From Ignavibacterium sp. (GTDB lineage: Bacteria; Bacteroidota; Ignavibacteria; Ignavibacteriales; Ignavibacteriaceae), in NCBI GenBank assembly GCA_025056745.1, contig JANWVQ010000091.1, forward strand, positions 60,864-124,863: a DNA stretch of 64,000 bases, read 5' to 3'. The notes beneath the pieces are model-generated. The model made no database searches. It was not told where the DNA came from and saw nothing but the letters and a program-made list of their open reading frames with translations. This document shows positions 48,056-57,217 of this stretch, piece by piece (the stretch's first letter is position 1; each line of letters opens with the position of its first letter). The translations under genes were made by a program, and so were the position numbers.

Positions 48056-50037
48056 AAAACTTTGATCAATTATGTTGTGAAAAATGTTGGCATACTCCAC
48101 AAACACCTTGTGAACATTTTATTCAATGTTGCACTGAAGGACCACTTTGCCACAACGATGAAAAGTGCAGAATAGAAATTTCCTCTTTAAGAAAAAGATT
48201 AAGATACGAAGAGCACGATAAACCAATTATTATAATCGGAATGGGAACTTGTGGTCTTGCTTCAGGTGCAGGTAAGGTAAAAGAAACAATCTTAGAGGAA
48301 TTGAAGAAATTAAACATTGATGCCATAGTCGAATCGACAGGATGTATTGGATATTGTGCAGTTGAACCAATTGTGGATGTAAAACTTCCTGGTGAGGACA
48401 GAGTTTCTTATTGTGAAATAGTTCCCAAATTAGTTCCAAAATTTTTACAAACAGTTCTTGTTGAAAAGAAAATTTTTAAGGAAAAACTTTTAGGAACTCA
48501 CGGGAAAAGTAATCAAGATGCAAAGAACATAAATGAAATTCCTTTCTTCGAGTTTCAGAGAAAAATTGTTTTATCTAACTGTGGAATAATTAATCCTGAT
48601 TCTATTGATACTTATTTAGCTTATGGTGGCTTTAAAGCTTTTGACAAGGTTATTAGATTAATGAAACCCGAAGAGGTAATTAAAGAAATTTCAATAAGCG
48701 GTTTACGTGGAAGAGGTGGCGGTGGATTTCCAACTGGTAAAAAGTGGGAGCTTGCATTCAAGCAAAAAGCTGAGCAAAAATATTTAATATGTAATGCTGA
48801 TGAAGGTGATCCTGGAGCTTTTATGGATCGTTCTTTGCTTGAAAGCGATCCGTTCAGAGTTATAGAAGGAATGATGATTGCTGCTTATGCTATTGGAGCC
48901 TCTCAAGCTTATATTTATTGCCGTGCTGAATATCCTCTTGCTATTGAAAAGCTTCAGAATGCAATTAACCTTTGTGAAAGATATGGAATTCTTGGTGATA
49001 ACATTCTCAATAAAGGATTTTCACTTCATATAAAAATAAAAAAAGGCGCCGGTGCTTTCGTCTGTGGTGAAGAAACTGCTTTGATAGCTTCAATAGAGGG
49101 CAAACGTGGAATGCCAAGACCTCGTCCACCTTATCCAGTAGAATCTGGTCTTTGGGGCAAACCAACAGTTATTAATAACGTTGAAACTTTCGCAAACGTC
49201 CCACCAATAATTTTGATGGGTGGACAAGAGTTCGCAAAAATCGGAACAGAAAAATCTAAAGGCACAAAAGTTTTCGCTCTAAGTGGAAATGTCAAAAATA
49301 CGGGCCTGGTTGAAGTTCCAATGGGTATTACTCTTGGAGATGTAGTATTTAAGATCGGTGGAGGAATTCCTGATGGTAAAAAATTTAAAGCCGTTCAAAT
49401 AGGTGGACCTTCAGGCGGTTGTATCCCTGAACATTTAATAGATACTCCGGTAGATTATGAATCTCTAAAGGAAATTGGAGCAATGATGGGTTCTGGTGGC
49501 TTTGTTGTAATGGATGAGGATACTTGTATGGTTGATGTTGCAAAATATTTTCTGACATTTATTCAACAAGAAAGTTGTGGTAAATGCGTCCCTTGCCGTG
49601 AAGGTACAAAAAGAATGTTAGAGATAATCGAAAGAATTCCTCAAAGATATGCTTCAGGAAAAGATAAGAATGAACAACTTTTAAGATTTAAAGGAATGAT
49701 TTATCTCCAAAGATTGGCTGATGTTATTAAAGATACTTCTCTTTGTGGTTTAGGACAATCTGCACCAAATCCTGTATTATCAGGTTTGAAATATTTTCGT
49801 GAAGAATATGAAGAACATTTATACGATAGAAAATGCTCTGCTGGAGTTTGTAAAGAACTTCTCACATTTTCAATTGATAATGAGAAATGCACTGGTTGTG
49901 GCTTATGTCTAAGAAAATGTTCTGTTGAGGCTATTGTAGGTGAAAAAGGTCAAGCACATTACATCCTTGATGAAAAATGTGTTAAATGTGGAATGTGTGT
50001 TGAAACTTGTCGTTTCGATGCGATTAACGTTAATTAA
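48052..50037 (+). CDS. hydB: NADH-dependent [FeFe] hydrogenase, NuoF-like subunit
   Basis: GLRGRGGGGFPTGKKWE; CNADEGDPGAFMDRSLLESDP; ESCGKCVPCREGT; C-terminal 2x[4Fe-4S] CTGCGLCLRKC, CVKCGMCVETC; Cys-rich N-terminal extension. Confidence 0.94.
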   Translation: MKNFDQLCCEKCWHTPQTPCEHFIQCCTEGPLCHNDEKCRIEISSLRKRLRYEEHDKPIIIIGMGTCGLASGAGKVKETILEELKKLNIDAIVESTGCIGYCAVEPIVDVKLPGEDRVSYCEIVPKLVPKFLQTVLVEKKIFKEKLLGTHGKSNQDAKNINEIPFFEFQRKIVLSNCGIINPDSIDTYLAYGGFKAFDKVIRLMKPEEVIKEISISGLRGRGGGGFPTGKKWELAFKQKAEQKYLICNADEGDPGAFMDRSLLESDPFRVIEGMMIAAYAIGASQAYIYCRAEYPLAIEKLQNAINLCERYGILGDNILNKGFSLHIKIKKGAGAFVCGEETALIASIEGKRGMPRPRPPYPVESGLWGKPTVINNVETFANVPPIILMGGQEFAKIGTEKSKGTKVFALSGNVKNTGLVEVPMGITLGDVVFKIGGGIPDGKKFKAVQIGGPSGGCIPEHLIDTPVDYESLKEIGAMMGSGGFVVMDEDTCMVDVAKYFLTFIQQESCGKCVPCREGTKRMLEIIERIPQRYASGKDKNEQLLRFKGMIYLQRLADVIKDTSLCGLGQSAPNPVLSGLKYFREEYEEHLYDRKCSAGVCKELLTFSIDNEKCTGCGLCLRKCSVEAIVGEKGQAHYILDEKCVKCGMCVETCRFDAINVN

Positions 50038-50044
50038 AGTTTAA

Positions 50045-50068
50045 GTTCAGGTTCAAGTTCAAGTTTTA
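50045..50068. repeat. short imperfect hexamer tandem (GTTCAG-GTTCAA-GTTCAA-GTTTTA)
   Basis: Directly visible in hydB-hydA spacer. Confidence 0.6.
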
Positions 50069-50164
50069 TTTAAGATTGTTCTTTAAGCTTTTGAATGTTG
50101 AGATTATTAAAAACTTTATTAATTCTAAAACGAAAAACTAAAAATTGAAATTTTGGAGTCATAA

Positions 50165-51892
50165 ATGGTTCAATTAACTATAAATGGTATTAAAGTAAAC
50201 GCAGAAGAAGGAATGACAATTCTTGACGCCGCTAAATCAGTTGGAATAACAATTCCTACTTTATGCCATATGAAAAATCTTATTCCAACTGGTGCTTGTA
50301 GAATTTGCTCAGTTGAAGTAGAAGGATTTAAAGGACTGACACCAGCTTGTGCTTATCCAGTATCTGAAGGAATGGTAGTTGAAACAGACTCACCTCGCGT
50401 AAGAAGAGCAAGGAAAACTATTGTTGAACTATTAATTGAAAATCATCCTCAAGATTGCCTGATCTGTGTTAGAAATAAAAATTGTGAACTTCAGGATTTA
50501 TCTGAAAGATATGGAGTTAGAGAGCATCGTTATGTTGGAGAGACGAAATCTCACGCAATTGATATATCAAGTGCCTCTATGGAACGCGATCCTGCAAAAT
50601 GTATCCTCTGTGGCAGATGTGTTCGTGCTTGCCACGAAGTTCAGAAAATAGGTGCTATTGATTTTACTAAAAGAGGATTCGCTTCAATCGTTACAACACC
50701 TTATAATAAAGGATTAAATGTTAGCGATTGTATTCTATGTGGACAATGCATTCTTGTCTGTCCGACTGCAGCATTGAGAGAAAAAAGTTCTGTCAAAGAA
50801 GTTGCAGCTGCCTTGTATGATAGAAAAAAATACTGCATTGCTCAAGTGGCCCCTGCTGTTCGAGCATCAATTGGTGAGGAATACAATATGCCTTTAGGAA
50901 CAGATGTCACTGGTTTGATAGTTACAGGTCTTCGTCGCCTTGGTTTTAAGAAAGTTTTTGATACAAATTTTGCTGCTGATTTGACAATAATGGAAGAAGC
51001 CTCTGAATTGATTAATAGAATTCAGAATGGTGGCTCTTTACCAATGTTTACAAGCTGTTGCCCAGGTTGGGTCAGATTTGCTGAAATGAACTATCCTGAA
51101 ATTCTCGATCATATTTCAACTTGCAAATCTCCTCACGAAATGGAAGGTGCTGTATTAAAGACTTACTATGCAAGAAAAATGGGAATTGATCCAAAAGACA
51201 TCTTTGTTGTTTCAATAATGCCTTGTACTGTGAAAAAATATGAATCTGCCAGACCTGAATTGAAAGAAAACACTTTGCCAGATGTAGATGCTGTTCTAAC
51301 AACAAGAGAACTTGTTAGATTTTTCAAAATTGCTGGAATAGATTTTAATGATCTTCCTGAGAGCGAATTTGATAATCCTTTAGGTGAGTCAACTGGTGCT
51401 GCCGCTATATTTGGAACAAGTGGTGGTGTGATGGAAGCTGCTTTGAGAACTGCTTATTGGAAATTAACCGGAAAAGACCTTGAAAAACTTGAGTTTGAAC
51501 AGATTCGTGGAATGGATGGTGTTAAAGAAGCAACAGTCAAAATAAACGGAATGGAAATTAATATTGCTGTTGTCAATGGAATTGGAAATGTCAAACAAAT
51601 TATAGATGAAGTTGTTTCTGGAAAATCAAAGCATCATTTTATAGAAGTTATGGCTTGTCCGGGTGGATGTATAAATGGTGGTGGTCAACCGATTCATCAA
51701 AAACCAGAGAAAGTAATGAAGCGTATTAAAGTGCTTTATCAGATTGATGAAAATGCTAAGCACAGGAAATCTTATGAAAATGAATCAGTAAAAACTTTAT
51801 ACAGAGAATTTCTAGGTGAACCTAATTCACATAAGGCGCACGAAATTCTTCATACAGAATATTTTGATAAAAAGAAAATTTTAAGGAATTGA
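50165..51892 (+). CDS. hydA: [FeFe] hydrogenase catalytic subunit (group A, M3-type)
   Basis: H-cluster motifs FTSCCPGW, MPCTVKKYE, EVMACPGGCINGGGQ; N-terminal 2Fe-2S, NHPQDCLICVRNKNCELQ and two 4Fe-4S clusters. Confidence 0.96.
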   Translation: MVQLTINGIKVNAEEGMTILDAAKSVGITIPTLCHMKNLIPTGACRICSVEVEGFKGLTPACAYPVSEGMVVETDSPRVRRARKTIVELLIENHPQDCLICVRNKNCELQDLSERYGVREHRYVGETKSHAIDISSASMERDPAKCILCGRCVRACHEVQKIGAIDFTKRGFASIVTTPYNKGLNVSDCILCGQCILVCPTAALREKSSVKEVAAALYDRKKYCIAQVAPAVRASIGEEYNMPLGTDVTGLIVTGLRRLGFKKVFDTNFAADLTIMEEASELINRIQNGGSLPMFTSCCPGWVRFAEMNYPEILDHISTCKSPHEMEGAVLKTYYARKMGIDPKDIFVVSIMPCTVKKYESARPELKENTLPDVDAVLTTRELVRFFKIAGIDFNDLPESEFDNPLGESTGAAAIFGTSGGVMEAALRTAYWKLTGKDLEKLEFEQIRGMDGVKEATVKINGMEINIAVVNGIGNVKQIIDEVVSGKSKHHFIEVMACPGGCINGGGQPIHQKPEKVMKRIKVLYQIDENAKHRKSYENESVKTLYREFLGEPNSHKAHEILHTEYFDKKKILRN

Positions 51893-51983
51893 TTCTATTG
51901 GATTATATCTTGAAAGATTAAGACACATTTGAGAATTAAGATTAAGATATGATACTTGAATGTAATAATACAATTCTATCTAG

Positions 51984-53963
51984 ATGAGCAACGCAGTAGT
52001 TAGCACAATTAGCGAGAGATGTAAGAGATGTTATTCGTGCATCAGAGAGTGTCCAGCTTCAGCAATAAGAGTTGTTGGTGCGCGCGCACAGGTAATCGAA
52101 GAAAGATGTATTGCTTGTGGTCATTGTGTTAAAGTTTGTTCTCAAGATGCTAAACAAATTCTCTCTGAAATAGATCTAACATTTGAACTTCTTAGAACAA
52201 ATAAAGCTGTAGCAATTGTAGCACCTTCATTTGCAGCATCATTTCCAGATAATTACAAAAAAGTTCCTTCTGCTTTAAGAAGACTCGGATTCATAAAAGT
52301 AATTGAAACTGCATTTGGTGCTGATTTGATTGCGAATTATTATTCCGAAATTCTTCAATCAGAGCCAGAAAAAACAATTATAAGCTCTGCTTGTCCAGCT
52401 GTGGTGAGTTTTATTCAAAAGTATTATGTTGATCTTGTTCCTAATATTGCAAAAGTTGTTTCTCCAATGATTGCTTTGGGTAGATATCTCAAAAATGAAT
52501 TTGGAAATGATATAAAAATTATTTTCATTGGCCCTTGTGTCGCAAAAAAGCAAGAAGCAGTTGAAGATGAGGTTCACGGTACAATTGATGCCGTTTTAAC
52601 TTTTCACGAGTTAAAAGAGATGATCAAAAAAAATGAGATTGATATAAACTCTCTTGAAGAAAGTGAATTCGACCCTCCTCACGCAATGATGGGCAAAGCA
52701 TATTCACTAGCAGGCGGATTATTAAAAACAACTGATATTACTGATGATATTTTGGAAAAAGACATTATTGTGGTTGAAGGAAAGAAAAAAGTTTTAGAAA
52801 TTATAGAAGAAATTGCTCAAAACAATATCAATGCGAAGTTCACAGATATTCTTTTTTGTGAAGGTTGTATTAGTGGTCCTGCTATTGATACAACTTTGAA
52901 TTATTATTCAAGAAGAGAAAAAGTTATTGATTATATCCACGAGAAAATTAATAATGTTGATAAAAGAATTTGGAAAAGTAATTTATACAATGCAAGAAAA
53001 TTAAATCTCACAAGGAACTTCAAAGCTGATAATCAACGCAGACCAATGCCTTCTGAAGACCAGATTAAAGAGATTCTTGCTCAGACGAAAAAGTTTACAC
53101 CAAAGGACGAACTCAACTGTGGAGCTTGTGGTTATGAAACTTGTCGTGAATATGCAATAGCTATAGCTAAAGGACTCGCAGAAAAAGAAATGTGTTTGCC
53201 TTATCTTATTGATGAATTAAGAATTGCTTATGAAAATCTCAGCAATACACAGGAACAATTAAGAATTGCTGAAAAACTTGCATCAATCGGCCAACTTGCT
53301 GCCGGCGTCGCACACGAGATCAATAATCCTCTTGGAACAATTTTGTTATATACTTCAATGTTAAAAAAAGAGCTTGAAAAATATTATAACGATGATCGTT
53401 ACAAAGCTGATCTTGATTTAATTTTAGAGGAAGCGAACAGATGTAAAAACATTGTTTCGAATCTTCTGAACTTTGCTAGACAAGGCAAATTAAATCTTAA
53501 AGAATTTGATATCAAAAAAGCTCTATTGGATACTTTAAAGCCATTTACAGTTAATCCTGCTTATAAGAAGGTAGATTTTATTTTCAATGCAAGTGTTCAA
53601 AATTGTTTAATAGTAGCTGATGAAGATCAGCTTAAACAGGTTTTCATTAACATCGTAAAAAATGCTTGTGACGCTATGATGGAAACAGAAAGGAAATTAT
53701 TAACAGTCAATCTAAATTGTAGTGAAAAAGATGTAACTATTGAGTTTTCCGATACAGGTACAGGTATTGCAAAAGAAAATCAAAGTAAAATATTTACTCC
53801 ATTTTTCACAACCAAAAGCATTGGAAAAGGAACTGGTTTAGGTCTTGCTATATCTTATGGAATTATTAAAATGCATAAAGGAAATATTACTTTTGTATCA
53901 GAATTAGGAAAAGGAACAACATTTAAAATAACTTTACCACGAACTCAATTTTCAAATAATTAA
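51984..53963 (+). CDS. H-cluster-domain sensor histidine kinase (ferredoxin + [FeFe]-hydrogenase-like domain + 4Fe-4S domain + HisKA/HATPase)
   Basis: CKRCYSCIRECPASAI/CIACGHCVKVC; SSACPAVVSFI, FIGPCVAKKQEA, LFCEGCISGPA; NCGACGYETCREYAIAIAKGLAEKEMCLPY; GVAHEINNPLGTI; GTGLGLAISYGII. Confidence 0.92.
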   Translation: MSNAVVSTISERCKRCYSCIRECPASAIRVVGARAQVIEERCIACGHCVKVCSQDAKQILSEIDLTFELLRTNKAVAIVAPSFAASFPDNYKKVPSALRRLGFIKVIETAFGADLIANYYSEILQSEPEKTIISSACPAVVSFIQKYYVDLVPNIAKVVSPMIALGRYLKNEFGNDIKIIFIGPCVAKKQEAVEDEVHGTIDAVLTFHELKEMIKKNEIDINSLEESEFDPPHAMMGKAYSLAGGLLKTTDITDDILEKDIIVVEGKKKVLEIIEEIAQNNINAKFTDILFCEGCISGPAIDTTLNYYSRREKVIDYIHEKINNVDKRIWKSNLYNARKLNLTRNFKADNQRRPMPSEDQIKEILAQTKKFTPKDELNCGACGYETCREYAIAIAKGLAEKEMCLPYLIDELRIAYENLSNTQEQLRIAEKLASIGQLAAGVAHEINNPLGTILLYTSMLKKELEKYYNDDRYKADLDLILEEANRCKNIVSNLLNFARQGKLNLKEFDIKKALLDTLKPFTVNPAYKKVDFIFNASVQNCLIVADEDQLKQVFINIVKNACDAMMETERKLLTVNLNCSEKDVTIEFSDTGTGIAKENQSKIFTPFFTTKSIGKGTGLGLAISYGIIKMHKGNITFVSELGKGTTFKITLPRTQFSNN

Positions 53964-53983
53964 GAATTTAATGAGGGATAAAA

Positions 53984-54391
53984 ATGAGTGATAAAAAGAA
54001 AATACTTTTAGTTGATGATGATCTCGATCTTCTCGAACAAAACAAAATTCTAATTGAATCGAAAGGATATGAGGTGATTACTGCTAACAGTAGCAAAGAA
54101 GGTTGGGAAGTATTCAAAAAATCAAAACCAGATGCTTGTGTGATTGATTTGATAATGGAAGAATATGATTCGGGATTTATTCTTTGTCATAGAATTAAAA
54201 AAGATGAACACGGGAAAGATATTCCTGTTTTTATACTAACCTCCGCAACTTATGATACTGGATTTAAGTTTGATGCTTCAACTAGTGAAGAAAAAGAATG
54301 GATTAGTGCAGATGAAGTTATAAATAAGCCTGTAGTAATTGATGAGTTTGTTCAGAAACTTGAAAATTATTTTGAAATGAAAGGAAAGTAA
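53984..54391 (+). CDS. stand-alone response regulator receiver protein
   Basis: KKKILLVDDDLDLLEQNKILIESKGYEVITANSSKEGWEVFKKSKPDACVIDLIMEEYDSGF; no output domain. Confidence 0.92.
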   Translation: MSDKKKILLVDDDLDLLEQNKILIESKGYEVITANSSKEGWEVFKKSKPDACVIDLIMEEYDSGFILCHRIKKDEHGKDIPVFILTSATYDTGFKFDASTSEEKEWISADEVINKPVVIDEFVQKLENYFEMKGK

Positions 54392-54436
54392 ACTACGCGA
54401 GAGGAACAAGTATAAGCAAATTGATCAATTAAATAA

Positions 54437-54487
54437 ATTGCCACAAAGGGTCAAAGAATCTTAGTGTCTTTGTGTCTTAGTGGCAAT
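54437..54487. repeat. dispersed-repeat-like hairpin element (ATTGCCAC...GTGGCAAT; CTTAGTGTCTTTGTGTCTTAGTGGC)
   Basis: Terminal 8-bp perfect inverted repeat; the core matches a remembered low-complexity 'KTQRH'-encoding repeat seen in many genomes. Confidence 0.6.
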
Positions 54488-54528
54488 TAATTTCTTATCT
54501 TTGTTATCAAACTTACATTCAAAGCAAA

Positions 54529-56010
54529 ATGCAAGAATCAAAGCCGAAAATATTAGTAGTTGATGATGAAAAAGGACTTCGTATTGGTGTGCAAAGACTT
54601 CTTGAAATGGAGGGATATGATGTTGATGTCGCTGAAAATGGGATAGAAGGAATTGAATTAGGAACAAAGAAAGAATATGATTTAGCTATTATTGATCTTA
54701 AAATGCCTGATGTTGAGGGTATTGAGGTGTTAAAAAAAATAAAAGAAAAATATCCTAACACTGTTTGTTTTATTGCTACTGCCTTTGCAAGTTACGATAC
54801 TGCTATTGAAGCAACTAAACTTGGTGCTCAAAGTTATATTCCAAAACCATTCACACCAGAAGAATTGCTCACGGAAATAAAGACTGGTTATCAAAAACGT
54901 CTTCACCTTCTTGAAGAAGATAAATGGCGAAGAGAAAGAGAAGAAAGATTACTTGAGGTTGCCTTTGAAAAAACAAGACTCAATACGATTATAAATTCAA
55001 TAACGGATGGTGTTCTTGTAGTAAATAAAGAAGGACTTGCAGTTCTATTTAATCCTGCAGTTCTTAAATTCCTTGAGCTCGCAGAAATAAAAGTTGAAGA
55101 ATATATTCTTGATAAACTTCGTCCAGAGATATTAGAATTAATAAATAAATTTTTACTTTCTGATTTGAAAGAGAAAAGATCTTACACCATACAAATTGAA
55201 CTCAAACCGAACCGAGAGTTTTTCATCGAAGCAACTGCATCGCCAGTTTTTCATCCGGGTGAAAATCTTGCAGGTGTTGTGATAGTTTTCAAAGATATAA
55301 CTGAACTAAAAAAGATCGAGCTAATTAAGTCCCAATTTGTATCTATGGTTTCTCACGAACTAAAAGCACCAATTGCTGCTGTATATGGATTTCTGAAAAT
55401 TATGAGTGATGAAAAAATTAAACTTACGGAAGAACAGAAGAAAGATTATATAAATCGCTCGATGATTAGACTTGATGGATTACTTAAAATGGTCAATGAT
55501 CTTCTCGATATTTCTCGAATGGAATTAAAAACTATTAAAAAGGAAATTAAAAAAATCCATCTGTCAGAAATAATAAAGAATATTCTTGAACTTTTTCAAA
55601 TTGAAATTCAAAAATCAAATCTCTCAGTTGATTTTGATTACCAGCAAAATGGATTATTTATTAATGCAGATGCAGATGAAATATCGAGATTGTTTACAAA
55701 TATCATTAGTAATGCAATAAAATATAATAGACCCAACGGAAATATTTTCATTAAAATTTCTCAAGTTGGAAACTTCATTCTTACTGAAATTAGAGATACA
55801 GGAATAGGAATGAAAGAAGATGAAAAGAAAAAACTTTTCTCAGAATTCTTTCGAGCGAAAAATGAATTTACAAAAAATGTTAGTGGTACAGGTTTAGGTC
55901 TATCAATTGTAAAAAGAATAGTTGACTCTTACTCGGGCAAAATTGAAGTTGAATCTGAATTCGGCGTTGGAACAAGCTTTAAAATTTACCTGCCAGTTTC
56001 ATTGAGTTAA
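54529..56010 (+). CDS. hybrid REC-PAS-HisKA-HATPase sensor kinase
   Basis: PKILVVDDEKGLRIGVQRLLEMEGYDV...DLAIIDLKMPDVEGIEVLKKIKEKYP; PAS region; MVSHELKAPIAAVYGFLKIM; GTGLGLSIVKRIVDSYSGKIEVES. Confidence 0.95.
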   Translation: MQESKPKILVVDDEKGLRIGVQRLLEMEGYDVDVAENGIEGIELGTKKEYDLAIIDLKMPDVEGIEVLKKIKEKYPNTVCFIATAFASYDTAIEATKLGAQSYIPKPFTPEELLTEIKTGYQKRLHLLEEDKWRREREERLLEVAFEKTRLNTIINSITDGVLVVNKEGLAVLFNPAVLKFLELAEIKVEEYILDKLRPEILELINKFLLSDLKEKRSYTIQIELKPNREFFIEATASPVFHPGENLAGVVIVFKDITELKKIELIKSQFVSMVSHELKAPIAAVYGFLKIMSDEKIKLTEEQKKDYINRSMIRLDGLLKMVNDLLDISRMELKTIKKEIKKIHLSEIIKNILELFQIEIQKSNLSVDFDYQQNGLFINADADEISRLFTNIISNAIKYNRPNGNIFIKISQVGNFILTEIRDTGIGMKEDEKKKLFSEFFRAKNEFTKNVSGTGLGLSIVKRIVDSYSGKIEVESEFGVGTSFKIYLPVSLS

Positions 56011-56167
56011 TAAAAATAATTTAATTCAAAATGAAACTTTTTAATTGATCATTTGTCTTAAGTAGTAAAAATTTATTGAAATTAAAAAATTGTTTCCTAA
56101 TTAGTTTTTAACATTTTTTAGATATTTTTGTAATAATAAAAATATTTATTCATCAGGAGGAAAAAAT

Positions 56168-56434
56168 ATGTCAAAAAAAATGAGAATCTTTCTTGTTACT
56201 GGATCAATCTCACTATCAATTTTATTGAGTGCTTGTGGTGGATTGAGCGAGGCACAAATAGCAGAACTAAATTCTTTGAGAAATGAAGTTGCAGCATTAG
56301 AAAGAGAAGCTAACTCACTCAAAGAAGAAAGAGCAAAACTTGAGAAACAAATCGAAGAGAAAAACAGAAAACTTGCAGAGTGCCAAAAGCAAAAAGATGA
56401 AACTAAAGCTAACTTAGAAAAATTACCTAAATAA
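56168..56434 (+). CDS. small coiled-coil lipoprotein
   Basis: Lipobox LLSACGG; Glu/Lys-rich coiled coil; SD GGAGG. Confidence 0.82.
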   Translation: MSKKMRIFLVTGSISLSILLSACGGLSEAQIAELNSLRNEVAALEREANSLKEERAKLEKQIEEKNRKLAECQKQKDETKANLEKLPK

Positions 56435-56469
56435 TTCACTTAAAGTTTTAAGATAATGGAGGAAACAAA

Positions 56470-57138
56470 ATGAAGAATATTAAAATCTTGATTGCCTTTG
56501 TAGCATTATTCTCAATATTATCTCTTGCACAAGAGAAAATGACTAAAGAACAATGGCAAAGCGAAATGAATAATCTTAAGGCAAAGAAAAGCGCATTAAC
56601 TACACAAGTAAACACATTGAAAACCGATGTTGATAATCTCAAAGCTATGAATCTTCAAGATCCGGAAGATTGTATTGATGAACTTTATAAAATGGTTGGT
56701 GCAAACAGAAGTGATGTCGATAATTTCAGAAAAGCAGTTAATGAATTAAACGGAAAAATTTCAAGAAAAGAAGGTCCAAAAGCTGACAGACAAACCGATT
56801 TGAATGTTTTAAAGGCTAATAAAATTAGTGCGCTTCCAGAATTCTTTAACAAAGTCCACGTTGATATGCAAAGATCATTGGATAATTGGATTGAAGAAGT
56901 AAAAGAAATTAATTACACTGTTGTAAGAGGCGATCATTTATGGGGTATTGCACGTAAGAAAGAACACTATGGGAACCCATTTGCTTGGCCAGTTATTTAC
57001 AAGGCTAATAGAGATAAAATTAAAAATCCTGATTTAATTTATCCTAAACAAGTGTTCAAAATTCCTAATTTGACTGAAGAAGAGAAAGCTAAATACGAAA
57101 GATTGAGAAAAAATTTCAAACCTGCTCCTGTTCAATAG
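56470..57138 (+). CDS. secreted LysM domain protein
   Basis: Signal peptide; coiled coil; YTVVRGDHLWGIARKKEHYGNPFAWPVIYKANRDKIKNPDLIYPKQVFKIP. Confidence 0.9.
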   Translation: MKNIKILIAFVALFSILSLAQEKMTKEQWQSEMNNLKAKKSALTTQVNTLKTDVDNLKAMNLQDPEDCIDELYKMVGANRSDVDNFRKAVNELNGKISRKEGPKADRQTDLNVLKANKISALPEFFNKVHVDMQRSLDNWIEEVKEINYTVVRGDHLWGIARKKEHYGNPFAWPVIYKANRDKIKNPDLIYPKQVFKIPNLTEEEKAKYERLRKNFKPAPVQ

Positions 57139-57160
57139 TTTGATTATTGACTTTAAATAT

Positions 57161-57200
57161 AAAAAGAGCCCTTATCTATCAAGATGAGGGCTTTTTGTAT
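57161..57200 (+). terminator. Rho-independent terminator
   Basis: AGCCCTTATCT-ATCA-AGATGAGGGCT then TTTTTG (one G.U). Confidence 0.9.
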
Positions 57201-57217
57201 TTTAAAGGAATTATAAT

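Noticed and set aside
54461-54667. Minus-strand ORF ending ...LIATKTQRH
   Set aside because: Spurious translation of a dispersed repeat plus antisense of the REC domain.
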